Assembly: GCF_001570525.1 (NCBI RefSeq)
Contig: NZ_BBXC01000008.1
Location: 845,247-909,246, forward strand
Direction: 5' to 3'
Source: Herbidospora sakaeratensis
GTDB lineage: Bacteria > Actinomycetota > Actinomycetes > Streptosporangiales > Streptosporangiaceae
Length of the DNA: 64,000 nucleotides
Shown here: positions 7,786 to 17,348 of the stretch, one piece after another
How the letters are laid out: each line of letters begins with the position of its first letter
Numbering within the stretch: position 1 is the first letter of the stretch
Notes under the pieces: model-generated
Databases searched by the model: none
What the model was told of the DNA's origin: nothing
What the model saw: only the letters and a program-made list of their open reading frames with translations
Translations under genes and position numbers: made by a program

Positions 7786-10700
7786 ATGCGGAAAATACCC
7801 CTCTTATCCGTCTCAGTGCTCACAGCGCTCTCCTGTCTCGTCGTGCCCGCCCAGGCCCAGGCGGCGGTGCCGCCGCAGCAGCCGGGCGTGACCCTGCGCA
7901 CGTACGACGTCCAGGTCGAGCTGAACAAGCTCTGCACGCTCAAGCCCGGTCAGACGCCCAACGTCGACAAGCTGATGCCCACGATCGACTGGACGTCGGA
8001 CGCCGACTTCGGCCTCGTCGACATGTTCGTCACCGAGGTCGTCGGCAATATCAACATCGCCACCGCCGGGTCCTACGACTTCCGGCTGACCAGCGACGAC
8101 GGCTCCCGGCTGCGCATCGACGACACGGTCGTGATCACCAACGACGGGCGGCACGGCGCGATCGCCGTGGACGGCACGATCAACCTGACCACCGGCTACC
8201 ACGCGCTGCGCGTCGACCACTTCGAGCACCTCTACGGCCAGCAGCTCAAGCTGGAGTGGAAGCCCCCGGGCGCCTCGCAGTTCACCCTCGTGCCGAACTC
8301 GGTGCTGAGCACCGACGCCGACGTCGTGCGGGTCACCGGCCCCGGGCGCAAGGAGTGCGAGAGCGGCGCCGACTCCCCCGGCGACGGGCTGCCGCTGACC
8401 TCCGTCCACCCCGACTTCGCGCTCACCGACCTGCGGCCCGCCGGCTTCGAGCCGCAGGTCTCGGCCATGGACTGGCTGCCCGACGGCCGGCTGGCCATCG
8501 CCACCTGGGGCGGCTCGAACAACCGGCTCGGCGAGGTCTACCTGCTCGGCAACGTCACCGGCGCGACCTCGGCCGCCCAGGTGACCACCAAGAAGATCGC
8601 CAGCGGGCTGCAGGAGCCCATGGGCCTCAAGTACGTCGACGGCAAGATCTACGTGTCGGAGAAGTCCCGGCTGGTGGAGCTCAACGACACCAACGGCGAC
8701 GAGGTCGCCGACAACCTCCGGACCGTCGCGACCTGGCCGTTCGGCGGCAACTTCCACGAGTTCGCGTTCGGGCTGCTCTACCGCGACGGGTACTTCTACC
8801 TGAACCTGTCGGTCGCCATCAACTACGGCGGCGCGACCACCGACCCGCAGCCGGCGGCCGACCGGGGCACCACCATCAAGGTCAACAAGGACACCGGCGC
8901 GATCGAGTACGTCGCTGGTGGTCTGCGCACCCCGAACGGGCTCGCCTTCGGTCCGGGCGAGGACCTGTTCGTCATGGACAACCAGGGCGGCTGGTTGCCG
9001 GCCTCGAAGCTGGTGCACGTCAAGCCGGGCCGGTTCTTCAACCACTACACCAACCCCGACGGCCGGTTCGACAACAACGTCGTCACCAAGCCGGTGCTCT
9101 GGCTGCCGCACAACGAGATCGCCAACTCCCCCAGCACGCCGCTGCTGCTGAAGCAGGGCCGGTTCGCGGGACAGCTGCTCTTCGGTGACGTCACCTACGG
9201 CGGCATCCAGCGCGGCTACCTGGAGAAGGTCGACGGCGAGTACCAGGGCGCGGTCTTCCGGCTCACCCAGGGCCTCGAAGCGGGCGTCAACCGGATCAGC
9301 CTCGGCCCCGACGGCGCGATCTACGCCGGCGGCCTCGGCGCGGGCGGCAACTGGGGCCAGGAGGGCAAGCTCACCTACGGCCTGCAGAAGCTGACCCCGG
9401 TCGACGACAAGGCGTTCGACATCCTGCGCATGCGCGCCATCGCGGGCGGCTTCGAGCTGGAGTACACCCAGCCCCTCTCCGAGGCGACCGCCACGTCGCT
9501 GGCGGCCAAGTACCAGATCACCCAGTGGCGCTACGCCGCGTCCTCCACCTACGGCGGCCCCAAGGTCGACGAGGAGCCGCTGACCGTCACCTCCGCGGAC
9601 CTCTCCGACGACGGCAAGAAGGTCACGCTGAAGATCGCGGGTCTCAAGGCCGACCGCGTCGTGCACCTGCGCTCGCCGCGCCCGTTCGCCTCGGCGTCGG
9701 GACAGCCGCTCTGGAGCACCGAGGCCTGGTACACCCTGAACACGCTGGTCGACGGCCCGCAGACCGACACCGTCTACGAGGCCGAGAGCGCCTCGCACAG
9801 CGGCGGCGCGAACCTGGCCACCGACCACCTGAGCTACACGGGCAGCGGCTTCGTCGCCGGCTACGGGACCCAGGGCGCGGCCACGCAGTTCGCCGTCACC
9901 GTGCCCCGGCCCGGCACCTACCACGTCGGCCTGCGCTACTCCAACGGCCCGAACCCGGCCCCCGGCAACAAGTCGGTCAGCGTGTACGTCAACGGCACGA
10001 AGATCCGGCAGGTGCCGCTGCCCAGCACGGTGACGTGGGAGCAGTGGGCCACCCGGGTCGAGCCGCTGCAGCTGAACGAGGGCGTCAACCTCATCACGTA
10101 CAAGGTCGACGCCGGTGACACCGGCCACGTCAACCTCGACTCGCTCACCGTGGCCGCGCAGCGCGTCTTCGAGGCCGAGAACGCCACCCTGGCGGGCGGC
10201 GCGAAGGCGAACACGAACCACCCGGGCTACACCTACAAGGGCTTCGTCGACGGCTACTGGAACCAGGGCGCGAGCACCTCGTTCTCGGTGTGGTCGGACA
10301 CCACCGGCCCGCACAACGTCAGCCTCCGCTACGCGGCCGACACGGTCCGGTCGTTGAGCGTGTACGTCAACGGCGTCAAGGTCCGGCAGACGCGCCTGGC
10401 CTCCAGCGGCGGCTGGGACAGGTGGGCCGTCCAGACCGAGCGGCTCAACCTGAACCGGGGCACCAACGAGATCACCTACCGGTTCGACGCCGGCGACGGC
10501 GGCAACGTCAACCTCGACCACGTCTCGGTCTCGCTCGCGCAGCGCATCACGCTGTTCGACGGCACCAGCCTGGCGGCGTGGGAGAAGCGGGCCGGCGGCG
10601 CGGCGACGTGGCCGATCGCGAACGGCTCCGTCGAGTCGCTCGGCGGCGACATCCGCACCCGGCAGACGTTCGGCGACTTCACGCTGCACGTCGAGTGGCT

Positions 10701-11127
10701 GACGCCCGACTACCCGGCGAACGTGACCGGGCAGCAGCGCGGCAACAGCGGCATCTTCCTGCAGGAACGCTACGAGGTGCAGGTCCTGGAGTCGTCGGGT
10801 GACCCGGCGCCCCTGATCAACGGGGCGGGCGCGATCTACAACAAGCGCGCGGCCGACAGCAACAGGGCCACCGCCCCCGGCACGTGGCAGACCTACGACA
10901 TCACCTACCGCGCGCCCCGCTACACCAGCACGGGGGTGAAGGTCGACAACGCCCGCGTGACGGTCGTCTGGAACGGCCAGGTCGTGCACAACGACGTGTC
11001 GATCGACGGCGGCACGGGCGACAACATCGCCGAGAGCGTGGCGTCGGCGGGCATCCGCCTGCAGGACCACGGCGACGCCGGCGAGAACCCCCGTTTCCGC
11101 AACGTGTGGATCGAGCCCGTCTCGTAA
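7786..11127 (+). CDS. secreted multidomain protein: PA14, beta-propeller, two CBM6-type modules, 3-keto-disaccharide hydrolase domain
   Basis: About 1113 aa, exported by the signal peptide MRKIPLLSVSVLTALSCLVV... with AQA cleavage. ATG 7786 is preferred over 7774 because GGGA lies 6 nt upstream. The order is: PA14-like (TAGSYDFRLTSDDGSRLRID); a six-bladed propeller of the glucose/sorbosone dehydrogenase type; two carbohydrate-binding modules starting VYEAESASHSGG and VFEAENATLAGG; and a C-terminal DUF1080 domain (ITLFDGTSLAAWEK, RGNSGIFLQERYEVQVLESS). The last fold is known for hydrolysing 3-keto-disaccharides and also as a binding domain. A role on extracellular plant or fungal polysaccharides is inferred. 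The propeller may be catalytic or merely structural. Confidence 0.85.
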   Translation: MRKIPLLSVSVLTALSCLVVPAQAQAAVPPQQPGVTLRTYDVQVELNKLCTLKPGQTPNVDKLMPTIDWTSDADFGLVDMFVTEVVGNINIATAGSYDFRLTSDDGSRLRIDDTVVITNDGRHGAIAVDGTINLTTGYHALRVDHFEHLYGQQLKLEWKPPGASQFTLVPNSVLSTDADVVRVTGPGRKECESGADSPGDGLPLTSVHPDFALTDLRPAGFEPQVSAMDWLPDGRLAIATWGGSNNRLGEVYLLGNVTGATSAAQVTTKKIASGLQEPMGLKYVDGKIYVSEKSRLVELNDTNGDEVADNLRTVATWPFGGNFHEFAFGLLYRDGYFYLNLSVAINYGGATTDPQPAADRGTTIKVNKDTGAIEYVAGGLRTPNGLAFGPGEDLFVMDNQGGWLPASKLVHVKPGRFFNHYTNPDGRFDNNVVTKPVLWLPHNEIANSPSTPLLLKQGRFAGQLLFGDVTYGGIQRGYLEKVDGEYQGAVFRLTQGLEAGVNRISLGPDGAIYAGGLGAGGNWGQEGKLTYGLQKLTPVDDKAFDILRMRAIAGGFELEYTQPLSEATATSLAAKYQITQWRYAASSTYGGPKVDEEPLTVTSADLSDDGKKVTLKIAGLKADRVVHLRSPRPFASASGQPLWSTEAWYTLNTLVDGPQTDTVYEAESASHSGGANLATDHLSYTGSGFVAGYGTQGAATQFAVTVPRPGTYHVGLRYSNGPNPAPGNKSVSVYVNGTKIRQVPLPSTVTWEQWATRVEPLQLNEGVNLITYKVDAGDTGHVNLDSLTVAAQRVFEAENATLAGGAKANTNHPGYTYKGFVDGYWNQGASTSFSVWSDTTGPHNVSLRYAADTVRSLSVYVNGVKVRQTRLASSGGWDRWAVQTERLNLNRGTNEITYRFDAGDGGNVNLDHVSVSLAQRITLFDGTSLAAWEKRAGGAATWPIANGSVESLGGDIRTRQTFGDFTLHVEWLTPDYPANVTGQQRGNSGIFLQERYEVQVLESSGDPAPLINGAGAIYNKRAADSNRATAPGTWQTYDITYRAPRYTSTGVKVDNARVTVVWNGQVVHNDVSIDGGTGDNIAESVASAGIRLQDHGDAGENPRFRNVWIEPVS

Positions 11128-11139
11128 CACACACCCGAG

Positions 11140-11170
11140 AAGGGGTTCCGGCGCCGATCCGGAACCCCTT
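11140..11170. terminator. bidirectional hairpin terminator
   Basis: AAGGGGTTCCGG and CCGGAACCCCTT form a perfect 12-bp stem with a 7-nt loop. It sits between two convergent genes, 13 nt after one stop and 63 nt after the other, and is followed by TTGT on the plus strand. Confidence 0.85.
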
Positions 11171-11233
11171 GTCTCGCGGAGGACCGCGGACGGCCCGGGA
11201 GTGGCCGTCCGCGGCCTCAGTGGAGGCGCCGCG

Positions 11234-13924
11234 TCAGCTGCGCAGGCTCCACTGCTGGTTGGGTCCGCCGTTGCAGGACCACAGGATGATCCGGGTGCCG
11301 TTGGCCGTGCCGCCGCCGGAGGCGTCCAGGCACAGGCCCGACTGCACGCCGGTGATCGTCCCGTTCGCGTTGACGTTCCACTGCTGGTTCGTCTGGCCGT
11401 TGCAGTCCCAGATGATCACCTGGGTGCCGTTGGCCGTGCCCTGACCGGAGGCGTCGAGGCACTTGTTGCCGTAGACCTGCAGCTGCTTGCCCGAGGTGTG
11501 CGTGAACCGCTGGTTGGTGCCGCTGCCGCAGTCGTACAGCTGGGCCTGGGCGTTGTTGGCGGTCGAGCCGCCGGCGATGTCGACGCAGCGGTTCGACTGG
11601 CCGCCGACGATCTGCTGGCCGCCGCCGCTGTTCCCGCCGCCGCCCTGCCTGACGAGGGACACCGACGCCGCCGAGCGGTTGCCCTGGGCGTCCACGACGA
11701 AGAGACGGTACTCGCCGTTGGTGGTCGGGACGGCGATGGACGTCGCGGTGCCGCCCGCCCTGGTCATCGTGGCGCCGGCGGTGAAGGACGTCGTGCCGTT
11801 GGGAGCCAGCCAGACCGACTTCGACGAGTCGCCGGTGCTGCGGATCGGGATCGAGGTCTGGCCGCTGCTGGTGTACGTGCTGGCGGGCAGCACGTAGTCG
11901 GGCAGCGACAGGTTGCTCTGCGGGATGACGCTCCGGTAGGCGTCCTCGAGGCCGGAGTTCACCGCGATGCCGTAGGCCGGGGTCGGCCAGACGTAGTCGG
12001 ACGACACGATGATGTCGTGCACCGTGCTGTTCGGCAGGACCTTGTTGGAGACCTTGTTGATCGGCCCGTAGGTCTGCGTGATGCTCAGGTCGTGCTTGCG
12101 GCCCCAGTCGTCGGAGTTGACGAGCCACGTGATGTTCTTGTCGACGCTGAGGACGTTGTCGCGGAACACCATGTTGCCCGAGCCCTCGTCGGGGTGGAGC
12201 CCGTACTTGTGGCCTGAGGGCACGCCCTGCATGTAGTTGTTGGTGATCGTGGTGCCGGGCTGGTTGCCCAGCGTGTAGACGGGCGCGGTGTCGCTGAGGC
12301 GCTGGACCGTGTCGACGAAGTGGTTGTGGCTGATGGTGTTGTTCTTCGCCACGGTGGTCGGCACGTTGGGCCGGATCGAGCCGGACGACCCGTCGAAGTT
12401 CCACCAGCCCCAGCCGAGCGTGACGCCCGACCACGGGGCCTTCTCGATGCGGTTGCGCTGGATCGACAGCGTGTCGGCGAAGTAGGCCGAGATGGGGCTG
12501 TGACCCCAGAACAGCACCGCGCTGTCGTAGAGGTAGTTGTTCTTGATCTCGATGTTCTTCGGCGCGCCCTCGACCGCGGTGGTGTATTTCTCGCGGTTGG
12601 ACGAGGTGTAGTCGCCGATGTAGACGTGCTGCGGGTGGCCCACGGTGATCGCCGAGCCGGCGATGTCGTTCGTGTAGTTCCCGATCAGCTGCGAGTTCAC
12701 CACGTCGTTGACCATGTTGATGCCGTCGACGCCGGTGTGCTGGATGCGGTTGCCCTGCAGCAGCAGGCCGTCGGCGTTGTCGATCTGGATGATGCCGGGC
12801 GCGGTGTCCACGTTGCGGTAGGTGTAGGCGTGGAAGTTCTGCTTCGCGTAGGCGAGCGCGCCGAGGTTGCCCTGCTGGGCCTGCTTGAGCACCGAGCCGG
12901 CCACGTTGAACAGGTTCCAGTCGGAGTGCTGGACCGTCAGGCCGGTGAAGGTGATGTTGCGGGCGCGGGCGCTCGTGGAGCTGCCGGCGACCTTGATGAG
13001 GGTCGTCACGTTGTTGGGCGCGAAGACCGTCGCGGTCGACATGTTCTCCGAACCGGCCTTGTAGTAGTAGAGCGTCTTCGTCGTCTTGTCGAAGAAGAAC
13101 TCACCGGCCGTGTCGAGGAACTCGTAGGCGTTCATGAGCTTGTGGGTGCCGCCGACCTGGGCGTTGCCGTTGAAGGCGCCCTGGGCGATGGCCGCGCCCG
13201 GCTGCTGGAACGTCGCGATGCGGTTGGAGCCGTCGGAGGTGACCGTGCGGACGCCGACGATGGCGGTGGTCCAGGTCGTGCCGGTCTCGATCTCGATGTC
13301 GTCCTGGTTGCTCGCGACGGCCGGGAAGTCGTTCAGGCTGTACCGGGACCCCGCGCACTGCGAACCCGACTCCCACGCCCACGACGCCTGGCCGGCCGTG
13401 ACGTTGTAGGTGCCGGTGCACCCGCCGGAGTTGACGGTCTTCGTGGCCATGAACGCGCGCTTGTCGTTGACGTACAGCGCGCGGAGCTTGTTGTTGCGGT
13501 TCAGCGGCGCCTTCCAGATGTTGCCGCTGTGCTGCGTCCACCCCGTGACCTGGACGCCGCCGGTCAGGACCGGCGTCTCGTTCGGGTAGGCGGAGTAGAC
13601 GACCCGGAAGCCGTTCGTGCCGGAGTCGGCCGTCGTGAAGTCGATCGTGCTGCCGATCGAGTACGTCCCGCCGCGCAGGTAGACGTAGATGTCGCCGGTC
13701 ATGTTGCCGTTCACGGTGCGGACGACGTCCCTGGCCTTCTGCACGGTCTTGAACGGTGCTGCGAGCGTTCCGGGGTTGGCGTCGTTGCCGTCGGGGGCGA
13801 CGTAGTAGGTGGCCTGGGTCGCCGCCGAGGCGACCCCGCCCGCCAGGCTCGGGAGCACGACGGCGGCGACGAACACCGCGAGCGCTGCCAACACCTTCCC
13901 GGTGGTGGATAAGACTGACTTCAC
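11234..13924 (-). CDS. secreted right-handed beta-helix protein with C-terminal ricin-B (CBM13) lectin domain
   Basis: 896 aa from GTG 13924, chosen because AAAGGA sits 7 nt before it and a classical signal peptide follows (KVLAALAVFVAAVVLP, cleavage near ASA). The start of the mature protein, TYYVAPDGNDANPGT, and the many NITFTGL/NYMQG-type rungs indicate a parallel beta-helix of the pectate-lyase superfold. A GH141-type glycosidase is one possibility. A Gly-rich linker leads to about 130 residues with QxW repeats (NQRFTH, NQQWNVN, NQQWSLR), the ricin trefoil that binds sugars. It is convergent with the other large secreted protein, suggesting a joint glycan-degradation role. No catalytic residues can be assigned by eye. 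Confidence 0.8.
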   Translation of the reverse strand: MKSVLSTTGKVLAALAVFVAAVVLPSLAGGVASAATQATYYVAPDGNDANPGTLAAPFKTVQKARDVVRTVNGNMTGDIYVYLRGGTYSIGSTIDFTTADSGTNGFRVVYSAYPNETPVLTGGVQVTGWTQHSGNIWKAPLNRNNKLRALYVNDKRAFMATKTVNSGGCTGTYNVTAGQASWAWESGSQCAGSRYSLNDFPAVASNQDDIEIETGTTWTTAIVGVRTVTSDGSNRIATFQQPGAAIAQGAFNGNAQVGGTHKLMNAYEFLDTAGEFFFDKTTKTLYYYKAGSENMSTATVFAPNNVTTLIKVAGSSTSARARNITFTGLTVQHSDWNLFNVAGSVLKQAQQGNLGALAYAKQNFHAYTYRNVDTAPGIIQIDNADGLLLQGNRIQHTGVDGINMVNDVVNSQLIGNYTNDIAGSAITVGHPQHVYIGDYTSSNREKYTTAVEGAPKNIEIKNNYLYDSAVLFWGHSPISAYFADTLSIQRNRIEKAPWSGVTLGWGWWNFDGSSGSIRPNVPTTVAKNNTISHNHFVDTVQRLSDTAPVYTLGNQPGTTITNNYMQGVPSGHKYGLHPDEGSGNMVFRDNVLSVDKNITWLVNSDDWGRKHDLSITQTYGPINKVSNKVLPNSTVHDIIVSSDYVWPTPAYGIAVNSGLEDAYRSVIPQSNLSLPDYVLPASTYTSSGQTSIPIRSTGDSSKSVWLAPNGTTSFTAGATMTRAGGTATSIAVPTTNGEYRLFVVDAQGNRSAASVSLVRQGGGGNSGGGQQIVGGQSNRCVDIAGGSTANNAQAQLYDCGSGTNQRFTHTSGKQLQVYGNKCLDASGQGTANGTQVIIWDCNGQTNQQWNVNANGTITGVQSGLCLDASGGGTANGTRIILWSCNGGPNQQWSLRS

Positions 13925-14126
13925 GCTCTTTTCCTTTCGCTGGTTCATCATCTGTCGCGAGGTCGTCCGCCCCGTGCCACGCCGACGAAGACCAAACGTA
14001 TGACGTATGCCGACTGACGTCTGAGGTAATGTTGCACCAACAGGGGTGTCTGGCAACAGTGGGCAATCCGGGGGCCGCCGTGTTCACGGGCGGTGTGCGG
14101 CCCGGCCCGGCGTCGCGATGAAACTT
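13925..14126. promoter_or_regulatory. upstream region of the beta-helix gene
   Basis: This 202-bp non-coding stretch upstream of a single minus-strand gene contains TGTTGCACCAACA, a palindrome with a 3-nt centre, at about 14031-14043. Clustered ACGT motifs (ACGTATGACGTATG, GACGTC) lie near 14000. They could be operators for a sugar-responsive regulator. No promoter boxes are assigned. Confidence 0.3.
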
Positions 14127-14642
14127 TCAGGAACGGCGCAGCCCCGCCGTCACCACGGCGACGAGCCGGTCGAGCGCGGCGGGATCGGCCAGGTCGGCCG
14201 CCAGGCACCCCGCCATCAGGGCCTTGACGTCGGCGTAGGTGACGTCGGGCCGGACCTCCCCCGACTCCTGGGCCGAGGCGAGCAGGGCGCGCAGGCGGGC
14301 GCTCACGTCGTGGCCGGCCTGGGCGGCGGCGGCCTCCACGTCGAACCCGGCCCCGCTCAGCGCCTCGGCCAGCCCCCGGTTGGCGGCCGCCTCGCGGACC
14401 AGCGTGGCGAAGAAGGCGAAGAAGGTCAGCGCGTCGGCGCGGTCGCAGAGCTCCCGCATACGGTCGAGGAGGACGGCCGCGAACAGGTCCTCCTTGGTGG
14501 GGAAATGGCGGCTGACGGTGCCGGTGCCGACCCCGGCGCGGCGGGCGATCTCGTGCACGGGCACGGACAGGCCCTCCGAGGCGAAGACCTCCGCCGCGAC
14601 CTCCAGCACCCTGGCCCTGTTGCGCTGGGCGTCCGCGCGCAT
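14127..14642 (-). CDS. TetR family transcriptional regulator
   Basis: 171 aa. The N-terminal HTH reads RARVLEVAAEVFASEGLSVP then EIARRAGVGTGTVSRHFPTK. The C-terminal ligand domain resembles the SbtR-type fold. ATG 14642 has GAGGGAG upstream. It is divergent from a short-chain dehydrogenase across 80 bp that hold two matching palindromes, so it probably represses both itself and the SDR. The inducer is unknown. Confidence 0.88.
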   Translation of the reverse strand: MRADAQRNRARVLEVAAEVFASEGLSVPVHEIARRAGVGTGTVSRHFPTKEDLFAAVLLDRMRELCDRADALTFFAFFATLVREAAANRGLAEALSGAGFDVEAAAAQAGHDVSARLRALLASAQESGEVRPDVTYADVKALMAGCLAADLADPAALDRLVAVVTAGLRRS

Positions 14643-14662
14643 GGCACTCCCTCGTTGATAAA

Positions 14663-14706
14663 CGGGATGACCGTCCCGTATATTCGAAACCGGGACGACC
14701 ATCCCG
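14663..14706. promoter_or_regulatory. twin operator for the TetR regulator
   Basis: Two 16-bp sites are seen: CGGGATGACCGTCCCG at 14663-14678 and CGGGACGACCATCCCG at 14691-14706. Read on the opposite strand, the second becomes CGGGATGGTCGTCCCG, nearly identical to the first. Each has CGGGA/TCCCG arms around a 6-bp centre. They lie in the divergent promoter region, with centres 28 bp apart. Confidence 0.8.
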
Positions 14707-14722
14707 ATTCTAGGGGGACACC

Positions 14723-15646
14723 ATGCCTTGGACCGCCTCGAACATCCCCGACCAGACCGGCCGCACGGCCGTGGTGACGGGGGCCAACACCGGGCTCGGT
14801 TACGAGACGGCCCGGCTCCTCGCGGAGAAGGGCGCGACCGTGATCCTGGCCTGCCGCGACCCGGAGAAGGCCCGCCGGGCGGCCGCCCGGCTCGGCTCGC
14901 CGAGGGTGCGCACGCTCCACCTCGACCTGGCCTCCCCGGCCTCGATCCGATCGGCGGCCGGGGAGCTGCGCGGCGAGCGCGTCGACCTGCTCGTCAACAA
15001 CGCGGGCGGCATCCGCCCCCGCCACGCGGTGACCGAGGAAGGCCACGAACTGACCTTCGCCACCAACCACCTGGGCACCTTCGCCTTCACCGGCCTGGTC
15101 CTGGAGTGCCTGCTGCCCGTCCCGGGCTCGCGCGTGGTGACGGTCAGCAGCATCGGCCACTGCCGCGGCACCCTGAACCTCGACGACCTGCACTTCGAGC
15201 GCCGGTACGACTACCAGAAGGCCTACTTCCAGTCGAAGCTCGCCAACCTGCTGTTCGCCTACGAGCTGCACCGCCGGCTGACCGAGGCCCGCGCCGAGAC
15301 CGTCTCGCTCGCGGCCCATCCGGGCAACGCCCGCACCGAGTTCGGCCGCGACATGTCACCGTTCGTCCGGCTGATGATGCGCCCGGCCCTGCGTCCCCTC
15401 ACGTGGTGGCTGATGCACGACCCGCAGGTCGGCGCCCTGGCGGCCCTGCGCGCGGCCGTCGACCCCGCCGCGCGCGGAGGGGAGTTCTACGGCCCACCGG
15501 GACGCCTGCAGTTCACCGGCCACCCCGAACGCGTCGAGTCGAGCGCGGCGTCGTACGACACCGAGGCGCAACGCCGGTTGTGGTCGGAGTCGGAACGGCT
15601 GACCGGGGTCACGTACGACGTCGAAGTGCGCCGATTTCGCACATGA
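14723..15646 (+). CDS. short-chain dehydrogenase/reductase (retinol dehydrogenase-like)
   Basis: 307 aa, Rossmann fold. The cofactor motif is TGANTGLG (about residues 20-27), followed by NNAGG. The catalytic Ser is in VTVSSIGH and the active site is YFQSK (Tyr and Lys). CRDPEKAR after the second strand suggests NADP(H) preference. A GGGGG ribosome site lies 5 nt before ATG. Its promoter overlaps the twin operator of the divergent TetR gene. The substrate is unknown. Confidence 0.88.
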   Translation: MPWTASNIPDQTGRTAVVTGANTGLGYETARLLAEKGATVILACRDPEKARRAAARLGSPRVRTLHLDLASPASIRSAAGELRGERVDLLVNNAGGIRPRHAVTEEGHELTFATNHLGTFAFTGLVLECLLPVPGSRVVTVSSIGHCRGTLNLDDLHFERRYDYQKAYFQSKLANLLFAYELHRRLTEARAETVSLAAHPGNARTEFGRDMSPFVRLMMRPALRPLTWWLMHDPQVGALAALRAAVDPAARGGEFYGPPGRLQFTGHPERVESSAASYDTEAQRRLWSESERLTGVTYDVEVRRFRT

Positions 15647-15697
15647 TCTCCCCATCATCATCGCCACCTCGCCTCGGGTGACGGCTGCAATGGCGGG

Positions 15698-16468
15698 GTG
15701 AGGTTCTTCGTCGCGCAGGTGCTCCGGTTCGCGTGGGCCGAGGCGAAGGCGTGCGGGTTCGCGGTGGGGTTGTTCGCGGGGCTGGCCCTCTCCTCGGTGC
15801 TGCCGCTGCCCGTGCCGCGTTATGACGCGCTGTTCCTGTACGCCGTCGCGCTCACCGTCGTCTTCCGGGCGATGCGGTGGGAGACCAGCGAAGAGGTGGC
15901 CGTGATCGGCTGCTTTCACCTGGTCGGGCTGGCGTTCGAGCTGGTCAAGGTGCGGCTCGGGTCGTGGAGTTATCCCGAGGACGCCTACACGAAGTTCTTC
16001 GGGGTGCCCCTCTACAGCGGGTTCCTCTACGCCGCCGTCGGGAGTTACGTGTGCGCGGCCTGGCGGATCCTGTCGCTCAGCCTGGTCGCCTACCGGACGG
16101 TTCCGGTGACGCTGCTCGCGGTGGCGGTCTACGTCAACTTCGTCAGCCACCACTGGTGGGCCGACCTGCGGATCCCGCTGGCGGTCCTGCTGGTGGTCGT
16201 CACCTGGGGGACGGCGGTGCGGTTCACCGTGGGCGAGCGCCGCTACCGGCTGCCGCTGGCCCCGGCGCTGCTGCTGACCGGGTTCTTCCTCTGGGTGGCG
16301 GAGAACGTCGCCACCTACTTCGGCGCGTGGCAGTACCCCCACCAGCGGGACGGCTGGCGGCTCGTCCACACCGGGAAGATCGGGGCGTGGGCGCTGCTGG
16401 TCACCGTCAGCTTCGTGATCGTGGCCTCGTGGCGGGCGGCCCGGGAGCGGCGGGTCACGGCCGGGTGA
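15698..16468 (+). CDS. DUF817 family integral membrane protein
   Basis: 256 aa from GTG 15698, with about seven or eight hydrophobic helices. DUF817 signatures include FELVKVRLGSWSYPE, GVPLYSGFLYAAVGSY, NFVSHHWWADLR and ENVATYFGAWQYPHQRDGW. Conserved Trp/Tyr/His residues are concentrated in loops. The function is unknown. The 3' end overlaps the convergent phosphatase gene by 14 bp. Confidence 0.85.
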   Translation: MRFFVAQVLRFAWAEAKACGFAVGLFAGLALSSVLPLPVPRYDALFLYAVALTVVFRAMRWETSEEVAVIGCFHLVGLAFELVKVRLGSWSYPEDAYTKFFGVPLYSGFLYAAVGSYVCAAWRILSLSLVAYRTVPVTLLAVAVYVNFVSHHWWADLRIPLAVLLVVVTWGTAVRFTVGERRYRLPLAPALLLTGFFLWVAENVATYFGAWQYPHQRDGWRLVHTGKIGAWALLVTVSFVIVASWRAARERRVTAG

Positions 16469-17156
16469 GGCGCGTCTTCAGCGCCTTGACGTCGGCCGGG
16501 TCCATGCCTCCGGCCAGGAGATACGCCTCCGCGTCGAAGCCGTCGAGGGCGTCGTGCACGGCGGCGTGGAGCGTCGTCTTCTTGGTGCGCAAAATCTGCT
16601 CGATCTCCGCCGTCTGGTCGGTGATGCCCCAGGCCGCGTATAACGGCACCAGTCGCGACGTGCTCAGTCCGTAGTCGTCGGCGATGGCCTGCGGGGTCAC
16701 CCCCGCCAGCGACAGCAGCAGCATGACGATCAACCCGGTCCGGTCGCGGCCCAGTTCGCAGTGGACGAGCACGCCGCCCTCCGGCGCGCGGGCCACCGCC
16801 GTCGCCGCGGCCACGCACTGCGCCGGCTTGGACTCCAGGAAGTAGCGGTAGTAGAGCGGCGTGCCGTCGAGCTCGTTGTCGAAGATGTGGTTCCAGACCG
16901 CCTCGTCGGCCATGTCGTCGAGGTCGATCCGGACCGTCGTCAGGTGGGCGGGCCGGAGGTCGGGGCGGTGCGCCTCCCGCAGGTCGACGACGGTCCGCAC
17001 CCCGTGGGCGAGGGCGGCCGTCCAGCCGGCCGCCGTCAGGCGTTCGGGATTGTCCGAGCGGACCAGCGCGCCGAACGGTGTTTGGCCGCCGTCGTGGAGT
17101 GGGAGACCTCCCAGGTCTCGGGTGTTGTGACAGCCATCCCAGGACAGATGAGACAT
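16455..17156 (-). CDS. tyrosine-protein phosphatase, MptpB/DSP-like
   Basis: 233 aa. The P-loop VHCELGRDRTGL carries the nucleophilic Cys (about residue 133) and Arg, in the HCxxGxDRTG form typical of the atypical lipid/protein phosphatases. The N-terminal NTRDLGGLPLHDG and LVRSDNPERLT are also characteristic. ATG 17156 follows AAAGGATG, which argues against the start 21 nt upstream. The substrate could be phosphotyrosine or phosphoinositide. It ends inside the convergent DUF817 gene. Confidence 0.85.
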   Translation of the reverse strand: MSHLSWDGCHNTRDLGGLPLHDGGQTPFGALVRSDNPERLTAAGWTAALAHGVRTVVDLREAHRPDLRPAHLTTVRIDLDDMADEAVWNHIFDNELDGTPLYYRYFLESKPAQCVAAATAVARAPEGGVLVHCELGRDRTGLIVMLLLSLAGVTPQAIADDYGLSTSRLVPLYAAWGITDQTAEIEQILRTKKTTLHAAVHDALDGFDAEAYLLAGGMDPADVKALKTRLTRP

Positions 17157-17348
17157 AGCACATCCTTTCACGACCATAAACCGACATTTATCTGACTCTC
17201 GGCATTGACCTACCCGACACGTCCAGTCAACGTCGTTGTCGCAGGTCGCCAGCGTGAAATGTCAATTTAACGCAGATATATCTTGACTTGTGAGCCCAGA
17301 GGGCCTATCACTTGGTGGGCAGAAGTCGGCGATCTCCCATATGGCGGC

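Noticed and set aside
7813-11130. 1105-codon minus-strand open frame opposite the PA14/propeller protein
   Set aside because: Low-complexity Arg/Val/Asp-rich translation with no recognisable fold; explained by third-position G/C bias of the real gene.
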